A stretch of DNA of 64,000 nucleotides from Bradyrhizobium lablabi (GCF_018131005.1 NZ_JAFCJK010000009.1:225349-289348); one strand, 5' to 3'; shown: positions 33,384 to 42,296, numbered from the stretch's first letter. A program made the numbers and translations. The notes: a model not told the origin generated them from the sequence alone.

Positions 33384-33845
33384 CTAGTGAACTGGATCCA
33401 GTACAACCACCGGTATCTCGCGCTCGGTCTTAAGCTGATAGTCGGCGTAGGGCGGCCAAAATTCGAGCGCCTTTTTCCAAAGTCTGAGGCGTTCCTCGCC
33501 TGCCGTTGTCCTGGCCCGCGCGTTCATCTTCTTGGTCCCGACTTGTACTTCTACGTCAGGGTCCGCGAGAATGTTGCGATACCACCCTGGGTGTTGGGGC
33601 GCGCCTCCCTTTGAGGCAATTACGAAGTAACTGCCGCCGTCCGTTCCGTAAAACAGCGGGAATATGAACTTATCGCCAGACTTGCGGCCGGTGGTGGTCA
33701 GCAGCAGTGCCGGCGCCGTGATCTCACCTCGCTGGGGCACGGTTACCTTGTATATGTGCCCGTCGGTTCCGCCGCTAGCAAGATAGCGGTTCGCGTGCTC
33801 GACCATCCAGTCCGGCAGGTTCGGAGCGAGTTTCGCTTCAGCCAT
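33384..33845 (-). CDS. Ddn-type deazaflavin (F420)-dependent nitroreductase family protein
   Basis: 153 aa from the ATG at 33845 with GGAGGG upstream; longer in-frame starts are rejected. The split-barrel family text is visible: 'APALLLTTTGRKSGDKFIFP' and 'YVFVIASKGG'-like 'SYFVIASKGGAPQHPGWYRN' and 'ADPDVEVQVGTKKMNARAR'. These proteins bind F420H2 and reduce quinones, nitroaromatics or enones. It extends the F420 locus to the right. Substrate unknown; the protein is typical in length. Confidence 0.88.
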   Translation of the reverse strand: MAEAKLAPNLPDWMVEHANRYLASGGTDGHIYKVTVPQRGEITAPALLLTTTGRKSGDKFIFPLFYGTDGGSYFVIASKGGAPQHPGWYRNILADPDVEVQVGTKKMNARARTTAGEERLRLWKKALEFWPPYADYQLKTEREIPVVVLDPVH

Positions 33846-34340
33846 CGTGCCCTCCCTCAAAGCTACAGGCAACATACCATCGGCCGACGGATCGGCCAAT
33901 TCCGGATTCAAAAGCAAGCCGATTTGGGGCTAAAGATTGGGTTGCGAAATCTGTTGTTGGCCCGGAACTGACTGCGGCGTGGCGGTGCCGAGTCAGGACG
34001 TGGCTGACACAACGGACGGATTGGGCAGCGGGATACGTAGCTCATCAAATCCTATCGAGGTTGCCTCCTAGGCCCCACACCCCGTTCCGATAAAAAGCAC
34101 CCGAGCTGTGCTTGATATCTCGAGCTTTTTTTAGTTGTGAACACAGGGGTTCGGCGTTCTCCTCTGTTCATGCTCGTGCGGTTCGTAAGGCGCAGCTTCC
34201 GGAAATAGCCCAGCGCGAAGCCCGGCGAGGCCGATCAGGGCCTCATTGCGCCGCTCGCTCGCCGCAAAGCACGATCGAAACGCCACAAGGATGTCCTGCG
34301 GCTGCTCGCTGAGGGGCACAACGTGCGCCTTGCCCGCTAT
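33846..34340. other. Intergenic region with one copy of an imperfect direct repeat
   Basis: No gene is supported. Bases 34092-34152 are one copy of an imperfect direct repeat whose partner is at 34736-34797; both contain TGCTTGAT, TCTC and an AGCTTTTTTT-like run. Confidence 0.45.
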
Positions 34341-34361
34341 CATGCACGATGCTGGAATTGT

Positions 34362-34658
34362 TCAGAGCCCTTTGTCGAAATCAACCTCGTCCCAAGCGGC
34401 ATCGATGAACTCCGACTTGCGCACACCGGTAATCAAAACCAGGCGGCCACCACGTTGATGTCGCGCCGAGTGACTCCCTGCAGCAGCCTGTCGAGGCCAG
34501 GGCGCTCGTTGTCCTCTTGAGCCGCTGATACTCTGATCCAGATAGACGGCCACCGCCTCCCAGCCGTCGCGTTCTGCGATGGCCTGCAGCTCGCGCTCCT
34601 GATTTTTCGTGGTTTGACCGTTCGCGGTGCTGGTCCGGATGTAGAGGCCAACTCGCAT
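34362..34658 (-). pseudogene. Recombinase mosaic: serine recombinase N terminus joined to integrase scrap
   Basis: From 34658 the frame reads 'MRVGLYIRTSTANGQTTKNQ' and 'GWEAVAVYLDQSISGSRG', the catalytic N terminus of a serine recombinase (the expected Ser is in RTSTANG). After about 34480 a different frame continues that family ('PGLDRLLQGVTRRDINVVAA'). The last part, 'GVRKSEFIDAAWDEVDFDKG', is from a tyrosine integrase. Both genes are broken and fused. Confidence 0.7.
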
Positions 34659-34735
34659 GGGCCTTGATCACTTTGCATTCATGCCGTTCGCTCCTTCGCC
34701 GACCTAGTGCTATAAACATCTGATTTTGGAACGGC

Positions 34736-34797
34736 AAAAAGCGAGTGGGTGATGCTTGATGTCTCAGGCTTTTTTTGGATCGTAAACGGCAGGGGTT
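34736..34797. repeat. Second copy of imperfect direct repeat flanking recombinase relics
   Basis: AAAAAGC...TGCTTGATGTCTCAGGCTTTTTTT resembles AAAAAGC...TGCTTGATATCTCGAGCTTTTTTT at 34092-34152. The two copies are about 640 nt apart and enclose the recombinase fragments. Confidence 0.5.
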
Positions 34798-35062
34798 TTT
34801 GGTACGGCGTCTGGCGATGTAATGGCCAGGCCCTGCGGTTTAATCGTCAATCCCGATGCCGGCGGCTGATTAACCAGCGGCGGAAGACCTGAAGATCGCT
34901 TGCGAGTTCATTGAAGTAGAGAGCGGTAAAGTGGCGCCCTCGAGCGGGCGCCTATTGCCGCTGCTCCGAAGCCTGCTAAGCTCGCCATATAGGCCATGCG
35001 GAAAAAAGAATTTGCGACGCGCGCTTCCCTCGCGCAGTTGTACAGGGTTGCATACCGAACCT

Positions 35063-35263
35063 CTAGCGTTTGATCTGCTTTCGGGCAGTTCGCTGCATCG
35101 CTCGCCTGACCTTCATCCTTGCCAATGCTGCGTAACCGCGGTTTGCTCCGCAGACCCTCAGGCCACAGCTGGTCATCGCCAGCATGCCGCAGGGAGTACC
35201 GTCTCGCTTGGTGGCGGTGCAGAGGAGACGGTTCGTCCGACCCTTTTTGAGAGCCGTCTTCAT
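35063..35263 (-). CDS. Small Cys-rich, basic protein (HGGxxxG-like)
   Basis: 66 aa from the ATG at 35263. 'LLCTATKRDGTPCGMLAM', 'CGLRVCGANRGYAALARM' resembles the short zinc-binding CGAxTRxGxPC...HGG proteins common in phages and islands (recalled). The tail is strongly basic. The ribosome-binding site is weak. Function unknown, probably nucleic-acid binding. Confidence 0.45.
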   Translation of the reverse strand: MKTALKKGRTNRLLCTATKRDGTPCGMLAMTSCGLRVCGANRGYAALARMKVRRAMQRTARKQIKR

Positions 35264-35355
35264 TCTCGAAAGACGCCAATAAATGTTACCCGCACCGGCG
35301 GGGCGGGGATTGGGCACGATAGCGCTCTCCCGTGGGCGACCTAAAGCCCGTCCGT

Positions 35356-36267
35356 CTAACCTGATACGGCCTCCTGCTCGACGAGATCGTAGGGTCCGGC
35401 AGACGTGAACTTAGCGAGATAGCTTGCCACCTCAAGCTTGCTGATGAGCCGGAGCTTATAGATCTCGCCGATAGGTCCATCATCTATCCCGGGGTCGACT
35501 ACCACCCCCCCTATATCGGTGACAATCAGCCGCTCGTGGAACTGTTCGCCGTCTTTCCTCTCGCTCCATAAAAAGGCGCTGACTGAAACTCCCTGAGGGA
35601 GCGCTGCACCGAGGCAGGCTCGGCAGTTGGAAGCGAACAACCCCGAATTCCATCGACGGCGTTCTTCGCGCGGGTTTAATGCATGGACCTCAAATCGTGA
35701 GAGCCGACCGTCAGTCGCTAGCGTCGCGGTGAGCGCTTGGAGGGGCCGCAACCACTTGCTTTGGCGCACCTGGCCGGTGGGGTTGAAATACGCGTCGACC
35801 AGTATGACCGTACGAGCTTGGCAAAGCATTGGCTTGACCGCTGCCGCCAAATTTGGGGCTGTGCGCGGGATCTCCAGGCTTCTGGAGCAGTCCCAACAGG
35901 GGACACCACCGAGCCCAAGCGTGGCATTTGCGGCTGATTGATGTGCGTCTGGACCATCAAGCAAGATGCAATCGAATGGATCTGCCGCATGGACCTCGAA
36001 CGCTTGCTCCCGCCACGTGCGCGCACCGTTCCAATCGCATTGTCGAGGGATGATTGCATCGCGAAGTTTGGCGAGGCGCTCAACGATGCGGCCGCGTTCG
36101 ATCTCCCTCAGTTCAGCGGTCGCTAGTCGGACCTCCTTTTCCCAGCGGCGCGGCACTGCACCAACAATCCTCCCGTGCTCGATGCCGATACCGGATAGAA
36201 TTGCATCGGCCAAATGATAATTAGTGAACAACGATGGCTCGATCGCATACTCCTTCCATAGCTTCAT
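35356..36267 (-). CDS. Uncharacterised protein paired with a DUF3696-type ATPase
   Basis: 303 aa. The ATG at 36267 shares its A with the TGA of the upstream ATPase fragment (TGATG), so they were an operon. No family is recognised with certainty. The middle has 'TVILVDAYFNPTGQVRQSKW' and the C-terminal part 'EQFHERLIVTDIGGVVVDPG', an order that recalls phospholipase-D-like nucleases with one H-x-R/K-type motif. That is inference from a weak pattern. Two CxxC pairs (VPCWDCS; SNCRACLG) suggest metal binding. No signal or membrane segment. A nuclease-like effector is possible but unproven. Confidence 0.55.
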   Translation of the reverse strand: MKLWKEYAIEPSLFTNYHLADAILSGIGIEHGRIVGAVPRRWEKEVRLATAELREIERGRIVERLAKLRDAIIPRQCDWNGARTWREQAFEVHAADPFDCILLDGPDAHQSAANATLGLGGVPCWDCSRSLEIPRTAPNLAAAVKPMLCQARTVILVDAYFNPTGQVRQSKWLRPLQALTATLATDGRLSRFEVHALNPREERRRWNSGLFASNCRACLGAALPQGVSVSAFLWSERKDGEQFHERLIVTDIGGVVVDPGIDDGPIGEIYKLRLISKLEVASYLAKFTSAGPYDLVEQEAVSG

Positions 36268-36535
36268 CAGAAGAGCTCCTCCCCACGCTCTCCGAAAAAG
36301 CCTCGAGGCCAACGGTCGAGAAAATCGCCGTCGGGCGTTATGCGCAATGGAGTTAGTCGCAGCTCGTCTTCGGTTGGCTCGACGTAAATGACTGCCACGT
36401 GGCCAGGCGTTAGAGACGGCGCGTCTGGCGGGAGCTCGTTTTCAGACGTTTCACGAATGCGGCGCAGCAGTCGAAGCATGATGTGCTCGCTGTGCGTTTC
36501 GATGGGCAAAGACCTTTCCGCGTCGGGGTCAAACG
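36267..36535 (-). pseudogene. C-terminal fragment of an AAA ATPase with DUF3696 domain
   Basis: 'RSLPIETHSEHIMLRLLRRI' is the Walker-B-distal ETHSEH segment of OLD/AAA15-type ATPases. 'VAVIYVEPTEDELRLTPLRI' and 'DGDFLDRWPRGFFGERGEEL' match the DUF3696 tail. Upstream of about 36540 the frame continues only as antisense of the next pseudogene, so the N-terminal Walker A part has been lost at a junction. Confidence 0.75.
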
Positions 36536-36551
36536 ACTGACCTGTTGCTGA

Positions 36552-37175
36552 GACAGCGAGCAGAACCGAACACGCGCTCGCATCGACGCGTTTTCGCTCC
36601 ACGCCATCAGCGACCTGATGCTCGCCTATCCTGCGTGGGCTGACTCTGGACTGCGCTGGTTCGAGGTATTCGACGGGATAAACCTCGGCGCCATACAGAG
36701 ACAGGCCAAGGCGAACAGAGACGCCTGCCCGCAACGTCACGGTATAGCAACGCTACTATATCGCGAGTTAAGCGAGGCCTTTGCCGAGAAACCAGACGTC
36801 GTACCGCCGAAGAAGACGGCGAAGCAGCGCACCGAGGAATTGGCCGCGGCTAAGGCGCGGATTGTAGAACAGCGCATTGAATTTGGCGAGCAGTTGGCCG
36901 CGATACGCGACACCGAGCCCAATAATCGGCGGTTCGGCCGGATCGTTCGCCAACAATTTGATATCCATTGCGGAACCGAGGCGGCTGAATTGGCCCGCGT
37001 TGCCCGCGTCTACGGATCGCGTCCGGAGATATATCGCGCTGTGTCGTGGCAAGCGCTTGTGCAGTTGTCCTCGCCGTCGACGCCGGAGTCGGTGCGGGAG
37101 AAGATCGAATCCAGAATTCTCGAGGGCGAGCGGGTGAGCGGCGCCGAGGTGATCCGTGCTCGCCCCTACCCTTAG
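36552..37175 (+). pseudogene. Truncated paralogue of the 12144-12920 island gene
   Basis: Open from 36552 (just after a TGA) the frame reads 'NRTRARIDAFSLHAISDLML', 'RWFEVFDGINLGAIQRQAKA' and 'WQALVQLSSPSTPESVREK', closely matching residues about 65-258 of the protein at 12144. The first third is missing, and the break coincides with the broken end of the opposite-strand ATPase fragment. The internal ATG at 36618 might still allow expression of a 185-aa product. Confidence 0.8.
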
Positions 37176-37286
37176 ATAGGCGCCCGCCAATTGATGCGGC
37201 TAGACTAGCTTGATTGCCAGGCCTTGGCTTGATCCAAAGGGAGCCCCTCTTGTCACGAATCGACCAATCGAAAGCCGATATGCGCT

Positions 37287-39437
37287 CTAATTCAAGCCCG
37301 ACATTGAGTGCCGCGGAAGCCGCGCCAGAAAGGTAGTTCCGGTCGTCTTTGTGATCATCTCCATTTCGCGCTCGGCTCGGCCAGCGTAGCCCCGAGCCAT
37401 CTCGCGGACACTTTCAAGCACACCACAATCGAAAATCGCTTTCCGAAGTTCCTCGATATCTATAGCGCGCGACAAGTACATGTCCCGGATTCGCTTGGCG
37501 CCCGTTGTTTTGGTCTTTAGCGCCTCGATCACGGGAAGACTGAGTACACCGCTCGCATAGTCAGTTCCTAGTACCGAACTTGCGACATGTCCTGGATCAG
37601 TCAATTGTTGTAGGTCCTCAGTGAGCACATAGGAAAGGCCCAAAGCACCGCCATACCGGGCGAGGGTCGGGGCCATTTTGGATACGTGCGCTACCGATGC
37701 GGCCAGCGTACATGGCAAGACGAAAAGCGGAGCATATTTCCGGCGAAGCTGCGCGAGGTGTTTCCTACGTCCCAATCCAATATTCCAAGCGTCATTCTGC
37801 TGATCTATGCTACCGGCATAGGCGCTCTCGAACGATATCATGATCTGGGAGGAGGCGTTTCTTCCGAGTTCCGAGCAAAATTCGAAGGCCCGCGAGAGCA
37901 AGAAATCGCTCAGGAGCACAGAGAACTTGTTCCCCCAATTTACCCCGTTGCGAATGGCTGGCTCTTCCTCGATCCCGCTTTGAGCAAAGATTGCCAAGTA
38001 GGAAAGATCAAGCGCGGTCGCAGCGTTGACTAGTTTTTCTTCCTGCCCGGAGCCAAGTGTGGCGCAGGCTAGGAAAAGCACGGAAGGTCGAAAAACGATC
38101 GCACCCGACGTGCGCCCCTCAATCTCCAGGCGTGAAAGGAATGGCCAGTCGTTCCTGAGCGAGGCGACAAGGCGCGCACCAACCTTGAATAACCGTCTCC
38201 TGAGGGGAAGGCTGCCGGGAGGGAGCAGCGGCGTGAGATCCCGCGCGAACTTTTGCTGGGAAAGTGATCCCGCGCCCTCCGGCACCAGGGCGAGGCGGCG
38301 TAGGACGTCATAGACTGGACGTTCCGAATCAAACGTGCTTTCAATAACGTGCCACAACAGCTGATAGCGTCGCGCCGACTTCTGACCTGCCTCGAAATAG
38401 CCGGCGAACTTGTGGCCGAGAAGAAACTTGTACTCTTCGTGAGCGAAGTAAAGTGCGCCCGAGGTTGCAAGGCACCGAACGATGACCTCGGCGGCGAGCC
38501 GCCCGGACTCGAGGGCGTAACTGATACCTTCCCCCGTGAATGGGCTGACAAGCCCGGCCGCGTCACCCACCAGAAGCAGGCCCGGGCAAGCACTGGCGTC
38601 TGGGGAAAAGTCGAAGCGGAGTGGAGCGCCCCAGGGTTTGCCATTTCCGACGCCGCCAGGCGCGAGCCCCTCTTCGCGCGTCATCCGCGCGACAAAACGA
38701 CTGTAGAGATTGCTGATATTCTCATATGGGACGTCCTCGAACAGGCCGACGCCGATGTTCACGATACCGTCGCCGGCCGGAAATACCCACCCATAAGAAG
38801 GCAGGACATAGCTGTTGGTTGAATCGGTAAGCGGCAGGGCTATAGCAAGCATGTCGCGGTTTGCCCGGGGGCAGGAGAAGTAGCCGCGTATCGCGAAGCC
38901 CGGCGACGCTTTCGGAGACCTCAGTTTGCTGTCGCGCCAGATCGCTGTAGCGGCGCCGTTGGCGCCCACGACCATGGACGCGTGCACCGATCGCATGCAG
39001 GCTGCCGTACGAAACTTAACACCCGCCACGCGCTCTTCGTTCCAAAGAAGATCCTGGTAGTCAAGACCGCTTTCGAAATGCGCGCCAGCGGCAATGGCAG
39101 CCTGACGTAGCGCGTCGTCTAACCTGACACGCGGCATCACAAGGCCATAGTTGTAGTCGTTTCCCAACGCGCCGTAAGAAAAGTCGCGCATGCGTCTGCC
39201 ATGCATGACCACTCTCACCCCCTTAATCCTGTGGGCGTCCTCCAAAGCCGGGCCGACACCAAGTTCGTTAAGAAGACGAACCGAGTACGGCGTCAAGCCG
39301 TCGCCGCAGCTCTTGTCACGCGGGAAGGACTTGCGATCTGCAAGCAGAACTTTGATGCCTGCTTTTGCGAGGAGCATCGCGGTTGCGGAACCGGCAGGAC
39401 CTGCACCTATTACGATGACATCCCAGCCTTCCTTCAT
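37287..39437 (-). CDS. Geranylgeranyl-reductase-family flavoprotein fused to an inactive-looking polyprenyl-synthase domain
   Basis: 716 aa; the ATG at 39437 overlaps the polyprenyl-synthase stop (ATGA). Residues 1-400 are a geranylgeranyl reductase-type flavoprotein: FAD motif VIVIGAGPAGSA (8-19), SCGDGL (43-48), the substrate-side YGWVFP (215-220) and GDAAGLVSPFTGEG (291-304). Residues about 440-695 have the all-helical polyprenyl synthase layout ('FRPSVLFLACAT', 'GNKFSVLLSDFLLSRAFEF', 'LGLSYVLTEDLQQL'). Both DDxxD motifs are missing, so this half cannot bind Mg-diphosphate in the usual way. It probably saturates a polyprenyl chain, with the C-terminal half binding the substrate or the neighbouring synthase. 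Confidence 0.82.
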   Translation of the reverse strand: MKEGWDVIVIGAGPAGSATAMLLAKAGIKVLLADRKSFPRDKSCGDGLTPYSVRLLNELGVGPALEDAHRIKGVRVVMHGRRMRDFSYGALGNDYNYGLVMPRVRLDDALRQAAIAAGAHFESGLDYQDLLWNEERVAGVKFRTAACMRSVHASMVVGANGAATAIWRDSKLRSPKASPGFAIRGYFSCPRANRDMLAIALPLTDSTNSYVLPSYGWVFPAGDGIVNIGVGLFEDVPYENISNLYSRFVARMTREEGLAPGGVGNGKPWGAPLRFDFSPDASACPGLLLVGDAAGLVSPFTGEGISYALESGRLAAEVIVRCLATSGALYFAHEEYKFLLGHKFAGYFEAGQKSARRYQLLWHVIESTFDSERPVYDVLRRLALVPEGAGSLSQQKFARDLTPLLPPGSLPLRRRLFKVGARLVASLRNDWPFLSRLEIEGRTSGAIVFRPSVLFLACATLGSGQEEKLVNAATALDLSYLAIFAQSGIEEEPAIRNGVNWGNKFSVLLSDFLLSRAFEFCSELGRNASSQIMISFESAYAGSIDQQNDAWNIGLGRRKHLAQLRRKYAPLFVLPCTLAASVAHVSKMAPTLARYGGALGLSYVLTEDLQQLTDPGHVASSVLGTDYASGVLSLPVIEALKTKTTGAKRIRDMYLSRAIDIEELRKAIFDCGVLESVREMARGYAGRAEREMEMITKTTGTTFLARLPRHSMSGLN

Positions 39438-40408
39438 CTGGTCCTGCCGGCCATGCTGGTTGCGAGATTGGCTAGCGAATTGGCGGCGGAGCGATCTGAT
39501 AGGAAGTGTAGCGCATCGATACCTTGCCGGATTTGCGCAGCAAGAATATCGCGGGCGCGCGGGATGGCATCGGAGCAGAGGAGGAGTGTCAATGCCTCCC
39601 TGACATCTCCGTCGGATAGCCGGTTGCGAGCGAATATGCGTTTCACGATTTCGGAAGATTCTTTTCCGCTTCTTATGAGCAGCAACCATGGAAGGCTGTA
39701 GACGCCGGCCCGAATGTCCGCAAGCGTCTCCTTACCGGTCGTGGCAGCATCGCCTTCGATATCAAGGAGGTCATCGGAGAGTTGGAAAGCTAGACCGAGA
39801 TGGCGAGCGTAGCGGGTCAGCGCTTCGGTCTCGGCGCGGCCGACGCCACCCAGCAAGGCACCCAGCTGCAACGCCAGCCTGAACAGCGATCCCGTCTTTA
39901 GGGCGATGACCTCCAAATGGTCTTCGGCCGGAAGCTCGGTATTGTAAGCGTTCTCGGACTCTCGAAGCTGTCCTAGGCAGAGTTCCGCCGCCGATGTGGC
40001 AGCAAGCTTGCGCGCTCGCGGGCCCAACGCCTCTGTCAGTGCCTGGGCCCGAAGGAACAGGAACGTGCCGGTCAGCATTGCGGTTGCGTTCCCCCATTTG
40101 GCATTTGCACTTGCGAAGCCACGGCGGAGCAACCCACGGTCCATAATGTCGTCGTGGTAGAGCGAAGCCAGATGGATTAGTTCGACGGACGCCGCAGCGC
40201 GCACCACCTCAATCCTCGTGCAACCCGAGCCGTGTGCAACGAAGAGCATGGCCGGACGAATCCGCTTTCCGCCCAGCGATGCAAGATAGGCCGCCCTCTC
40301 CGCCAGACTCGGATGATCGGAGCTGACCATATCCATCAGAACAGGCCCCAGCCGCTCCAGCGCCTCGTAAACTTCGGCGTTCTCGATCCATCCGCCTTCA
40401 GGAGACAT
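39434..40408 (-). CDS. Polyprenyl diphosphate synthase
   Basis: 324 aa, trans-prenyltransferase. The conserved motifs are intact: GGKRIRP (46-52), first aspartate-rich HDDIMDRG (85-92), GNATAML...(from 107), KTGSLF (171-176) and second aspartate-rich SDDLLDIEGD (211-220). It condenses isopentenyl diphosphate with an allylic diphosphate; the product length cannot be predicted reliably. It is coupled to the downstream reductase fusion, whose C-terminal half is a degenerate homologue, so the two may form a heteromeric synthase. Start 10 nt after the SCP2-like gene. Confidence 0.9.
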   Translation of the reverse strand: MSPEGGWIENAEVYEALERLGPVLMDMVSSDHPSLAERAAYLASLGGKRIRPAMLFVAHGSGCTRIEVVRAAASVELIHLASLYHDDIMDRGLLRRGFASANAKWGNATAMLTGTFLFLRAQALTEALGPRARKLAATSAAELCLGQLRESENAYNTELPAEDHLEVIALKTGSLFRLALQLGALLGGVGRAETEALTRYARHLGLAFQLSDDLLDIEGDAATTGKETLADIRAGVYSLPWLLLIRSGKESSEIVKRIFARNRLSDGDVREALTLLLCSDAIPRARDILAAQIRQGIDALHFLSDRSAANSLANLATSMAGRTR

Positions 40409-40418
40409 GAACAGTCCG

Positions 40419-40871
40419 CTACTTCAGGCCGGACTGCTCTTTGAACTTCTCCAAAACTCTTTGCAGCCCCTTGGAGGCGACGGCGGATGCGGAGAATTTC
40501 ACCAGGAATCCGAACGCCTTGTGCAATTCTTCCGAGGGCGCCCTCACCACTAGATCGCCGGCGTGAAACGCCTCTAACGGTGTGACCTCACCCCTGGACA
40601 TGGCAATAATCGTCTCGGGATATGTAGCACCCCGTGCGATTATCCGCGTCTTCCCCTTCGCCTCGCTCTCTCCGAGGTGAACTTCACCTCGGCTTATAGC
40701 GACGTTCACCGACCCCATGCCGAAGACACCCACGACCGCGCTTTGGCCTTCATATTCCTTTACTAGGACGTCGTAGTCTTCCGGCGCATCAGCTCTGAAC
40801 GCCTCCAATGCCTCGCGCGCCAGTTGCTCGACCGCGCTGCCGCGCTGCTTGTCTTCATTTCTGCTAGCCAT
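40419..40871 (-). CDS. SCP2-like sterol/lipid-binding protein
   Basis: 150 aa with an excellent GGAGGACGATC site before the ATG. The order 'DYDVLVKEYEGQSAVVGVFG', 'NVAISRGEVHLGESEAKGKT', 'ETIIAMSRGEVTPLEAFHAG' fits the SCP2 fold, which encloses a hydrophobic cavity for sterols, fatty acids or isoprenoids. No signal peptide, so cytoplasmic or carried with another protein. Placed between the peptidase and the polyprenyl synthase, it could carry the prenyl product; that is inference. Confidence 0.65.
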   Translation of the reverse strand: MASRNEDKQRGSAVEQLAREALEAFRADAPEDYDVLVKEYEGQSAVVGVFGMGSVNVAISRGEVHLGESEAKGKTRIIARGATYPETIIAMSRGEVTPLEAFHAGDLVVRAPSEELHKAFGFLVKFSASAVASKGLQRVLEKFKEQSGLK

Positions 40872-40907
40872 GATCGTCCTCCATTGACCGCACGCTCTGC
40901 TTGGCTC

Positions 40908-42296
40908 TCAAGCAGCGTTGACGGCATCGAGCGCATTAACGCGTCCGGCACCCATTTCGTCGGGCGTGTGTCCTACATTGACTGCTGTTCGCATAATGAT
41001 GTCCTTCACGTCCTGCGGGGTAAGGGCGGGGTTCTTCTCGAGCATCAGCGCGCACACGCCGGCAATGTGCGGGGCCGCCATGCTCGTGCCGTCGAATGCG
41101 ATGAAATCGGTAGTCCCGGCCTTGCAGGAGTTGATTTGGACGCCCGGCGCCGCGATGTCCGGCTTTGGCCTACCGTCGGCGGTCGGCCCGAGGCTTGAGA
41201 AGCCTCCCATTGCGTCTAGATCGTCGGTAGCAGCGACAGTAATCGGAAGGGTTGCATGCCCGGGACAGCGAAGGTGGGTATCATAGCTGGAGCAGCTATC
41301 GTTGTCTTCGTTGCCAGCCGCCACGACAAAAACGACGCCGCTGTCGACGGCGGCGTTCGCCGCCGTGCAAAGCACGCAGGTGCCGTCCGCGCAGACCCAG
41401 TTGCCGTCTGCATGCGAGAAACCCCAACTATTGGAAAGCACGTCGCGGCCGTCTGACACTGCCCGCTGGATCGTGGTTACCGCGATGGAGGAAGTGGTGG
41501 TGCCGCCGCCAGATCCATCGTTGGACATTAACTTGTAATCGTGCACGGTGCAGCCCGGCGCTATGCCGCGGAATGTCCTGTCCTGCGACGCGACGATGCC
41601 GGCACAATGGGTGCCGTGGCCCACCATGTCCCCAACACCCTCGCCAGTGAAGTCCTGCTGCGTGCCCTGCACCGCCGTCAGTGCCGGGTGATTGAAATCG
41701 ATGCCGGTATCGAGCACGGCGACGTCGACGTCGGAGCCGTCGAAGCCCAGATTGTTCTCGACCTGATCGGCCTGGATCAGAGGTCTGCTCACGTCGAGTA
41801 ATTGTGTGATTACCAACTTGTCATGATTGACTGAGCGCACGTCCTCCCGGCCCGCGAATTGGTGCAATTGCTCGCGATTGACGTCGACCGCCAGGCTGCG
41901 CGTCAGCCACAGTGTGGCCCGGATTCTGGCGCCAGTTTCGTCGGCGGTGGCTTTGAGGCGCTGAAGGGCGCGCTCTCCGCTGCGCCGTGTCAGGTTGGTC
42001 ATCTGACGTTTGGCCCGTTTCGTTCGGGTCAGCATCAGGGCGCCAGCGCCCGGCCTAACGACGCGCATGTTAACGACCACCTTGAAGATGCGATCCTTGG
42101 GCGGCTCTGCATCGGTCAGTCGCGCAAAGCTCTCGTCGCGATTCTGCCGGATGAGATCACGTGTTGAAACAGTATCCAGCTTTTTCAAGATTTTGAACCC
42201 GATCTCGCTTCGCAACGCCTCGGTCTGTCGCGCTTGACGCTTGAGGAACATTCTAACGATCTTGCGGCTTTGAGCCGTGATGGAAGCGTCTGCCAT
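40908..42296 (-). CDS. S8 (subtilisin) family serine peptidase
   Basis: 462 aa. The catalytic triad is complete: Asp196 (VAVLDTGID), His227 (GHGTHCAG) and Ser405 (FDGTSMAAPH), with oxyanion Asn329 (AAGNED). Residues about 70-160 look like an I9-type inhibitory prodomain ('RATLWLTRSLAVDVNREQLH', 'REDVRSVNHDK'). Nine cysteines in the catalytic domain are unusual and hint at an oxidising location, yet no Sec signal is seen: the N terminus is basic and helical. AAGGATT precedes the ATG. It lies 19 nt after the small I9-like gene. Confidence 0.92.
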   Translation of the reverse strand: MADASITAQSRKIVRMFLKRQARQTEALRSEIGFKILKKLDTVSTRDLIRQNRDESFARLTDAEPPKDRIFKVVVNMRVVRPGAGALMLTRTKRAKRQMTNLTRRSGERALQRLKATADETGARIRATLWLTRSLAVDVNREQLHQFAGREDVRSVNHDKLVITQLLDVSRPLIQADQVENNLGFDGSDVDVAVLDTGIDFNHPALTAVQGTQQDFTGEGVGDMVGHGTHCAGIVASQDRTFRGIAPGCTVHDYKLMSNDGSGGGTTTSSIAVTTIQRAVSDGRDVLSNSWGFSHADGNWVCADGTCVLCTAANAAVDSGVVFVVAAGNEDNDSCSSYDTHLRCPGHATLPITVAATDDLDAMGGFSSLGPTADGRPKPDIAAPGVQINSCKAGTTDFIAFDGTSMAAPHIAGVCALMLEKNPALTPQDVKDIIMRTAVNVGHTPDEMGAGRVNALDAVNAA

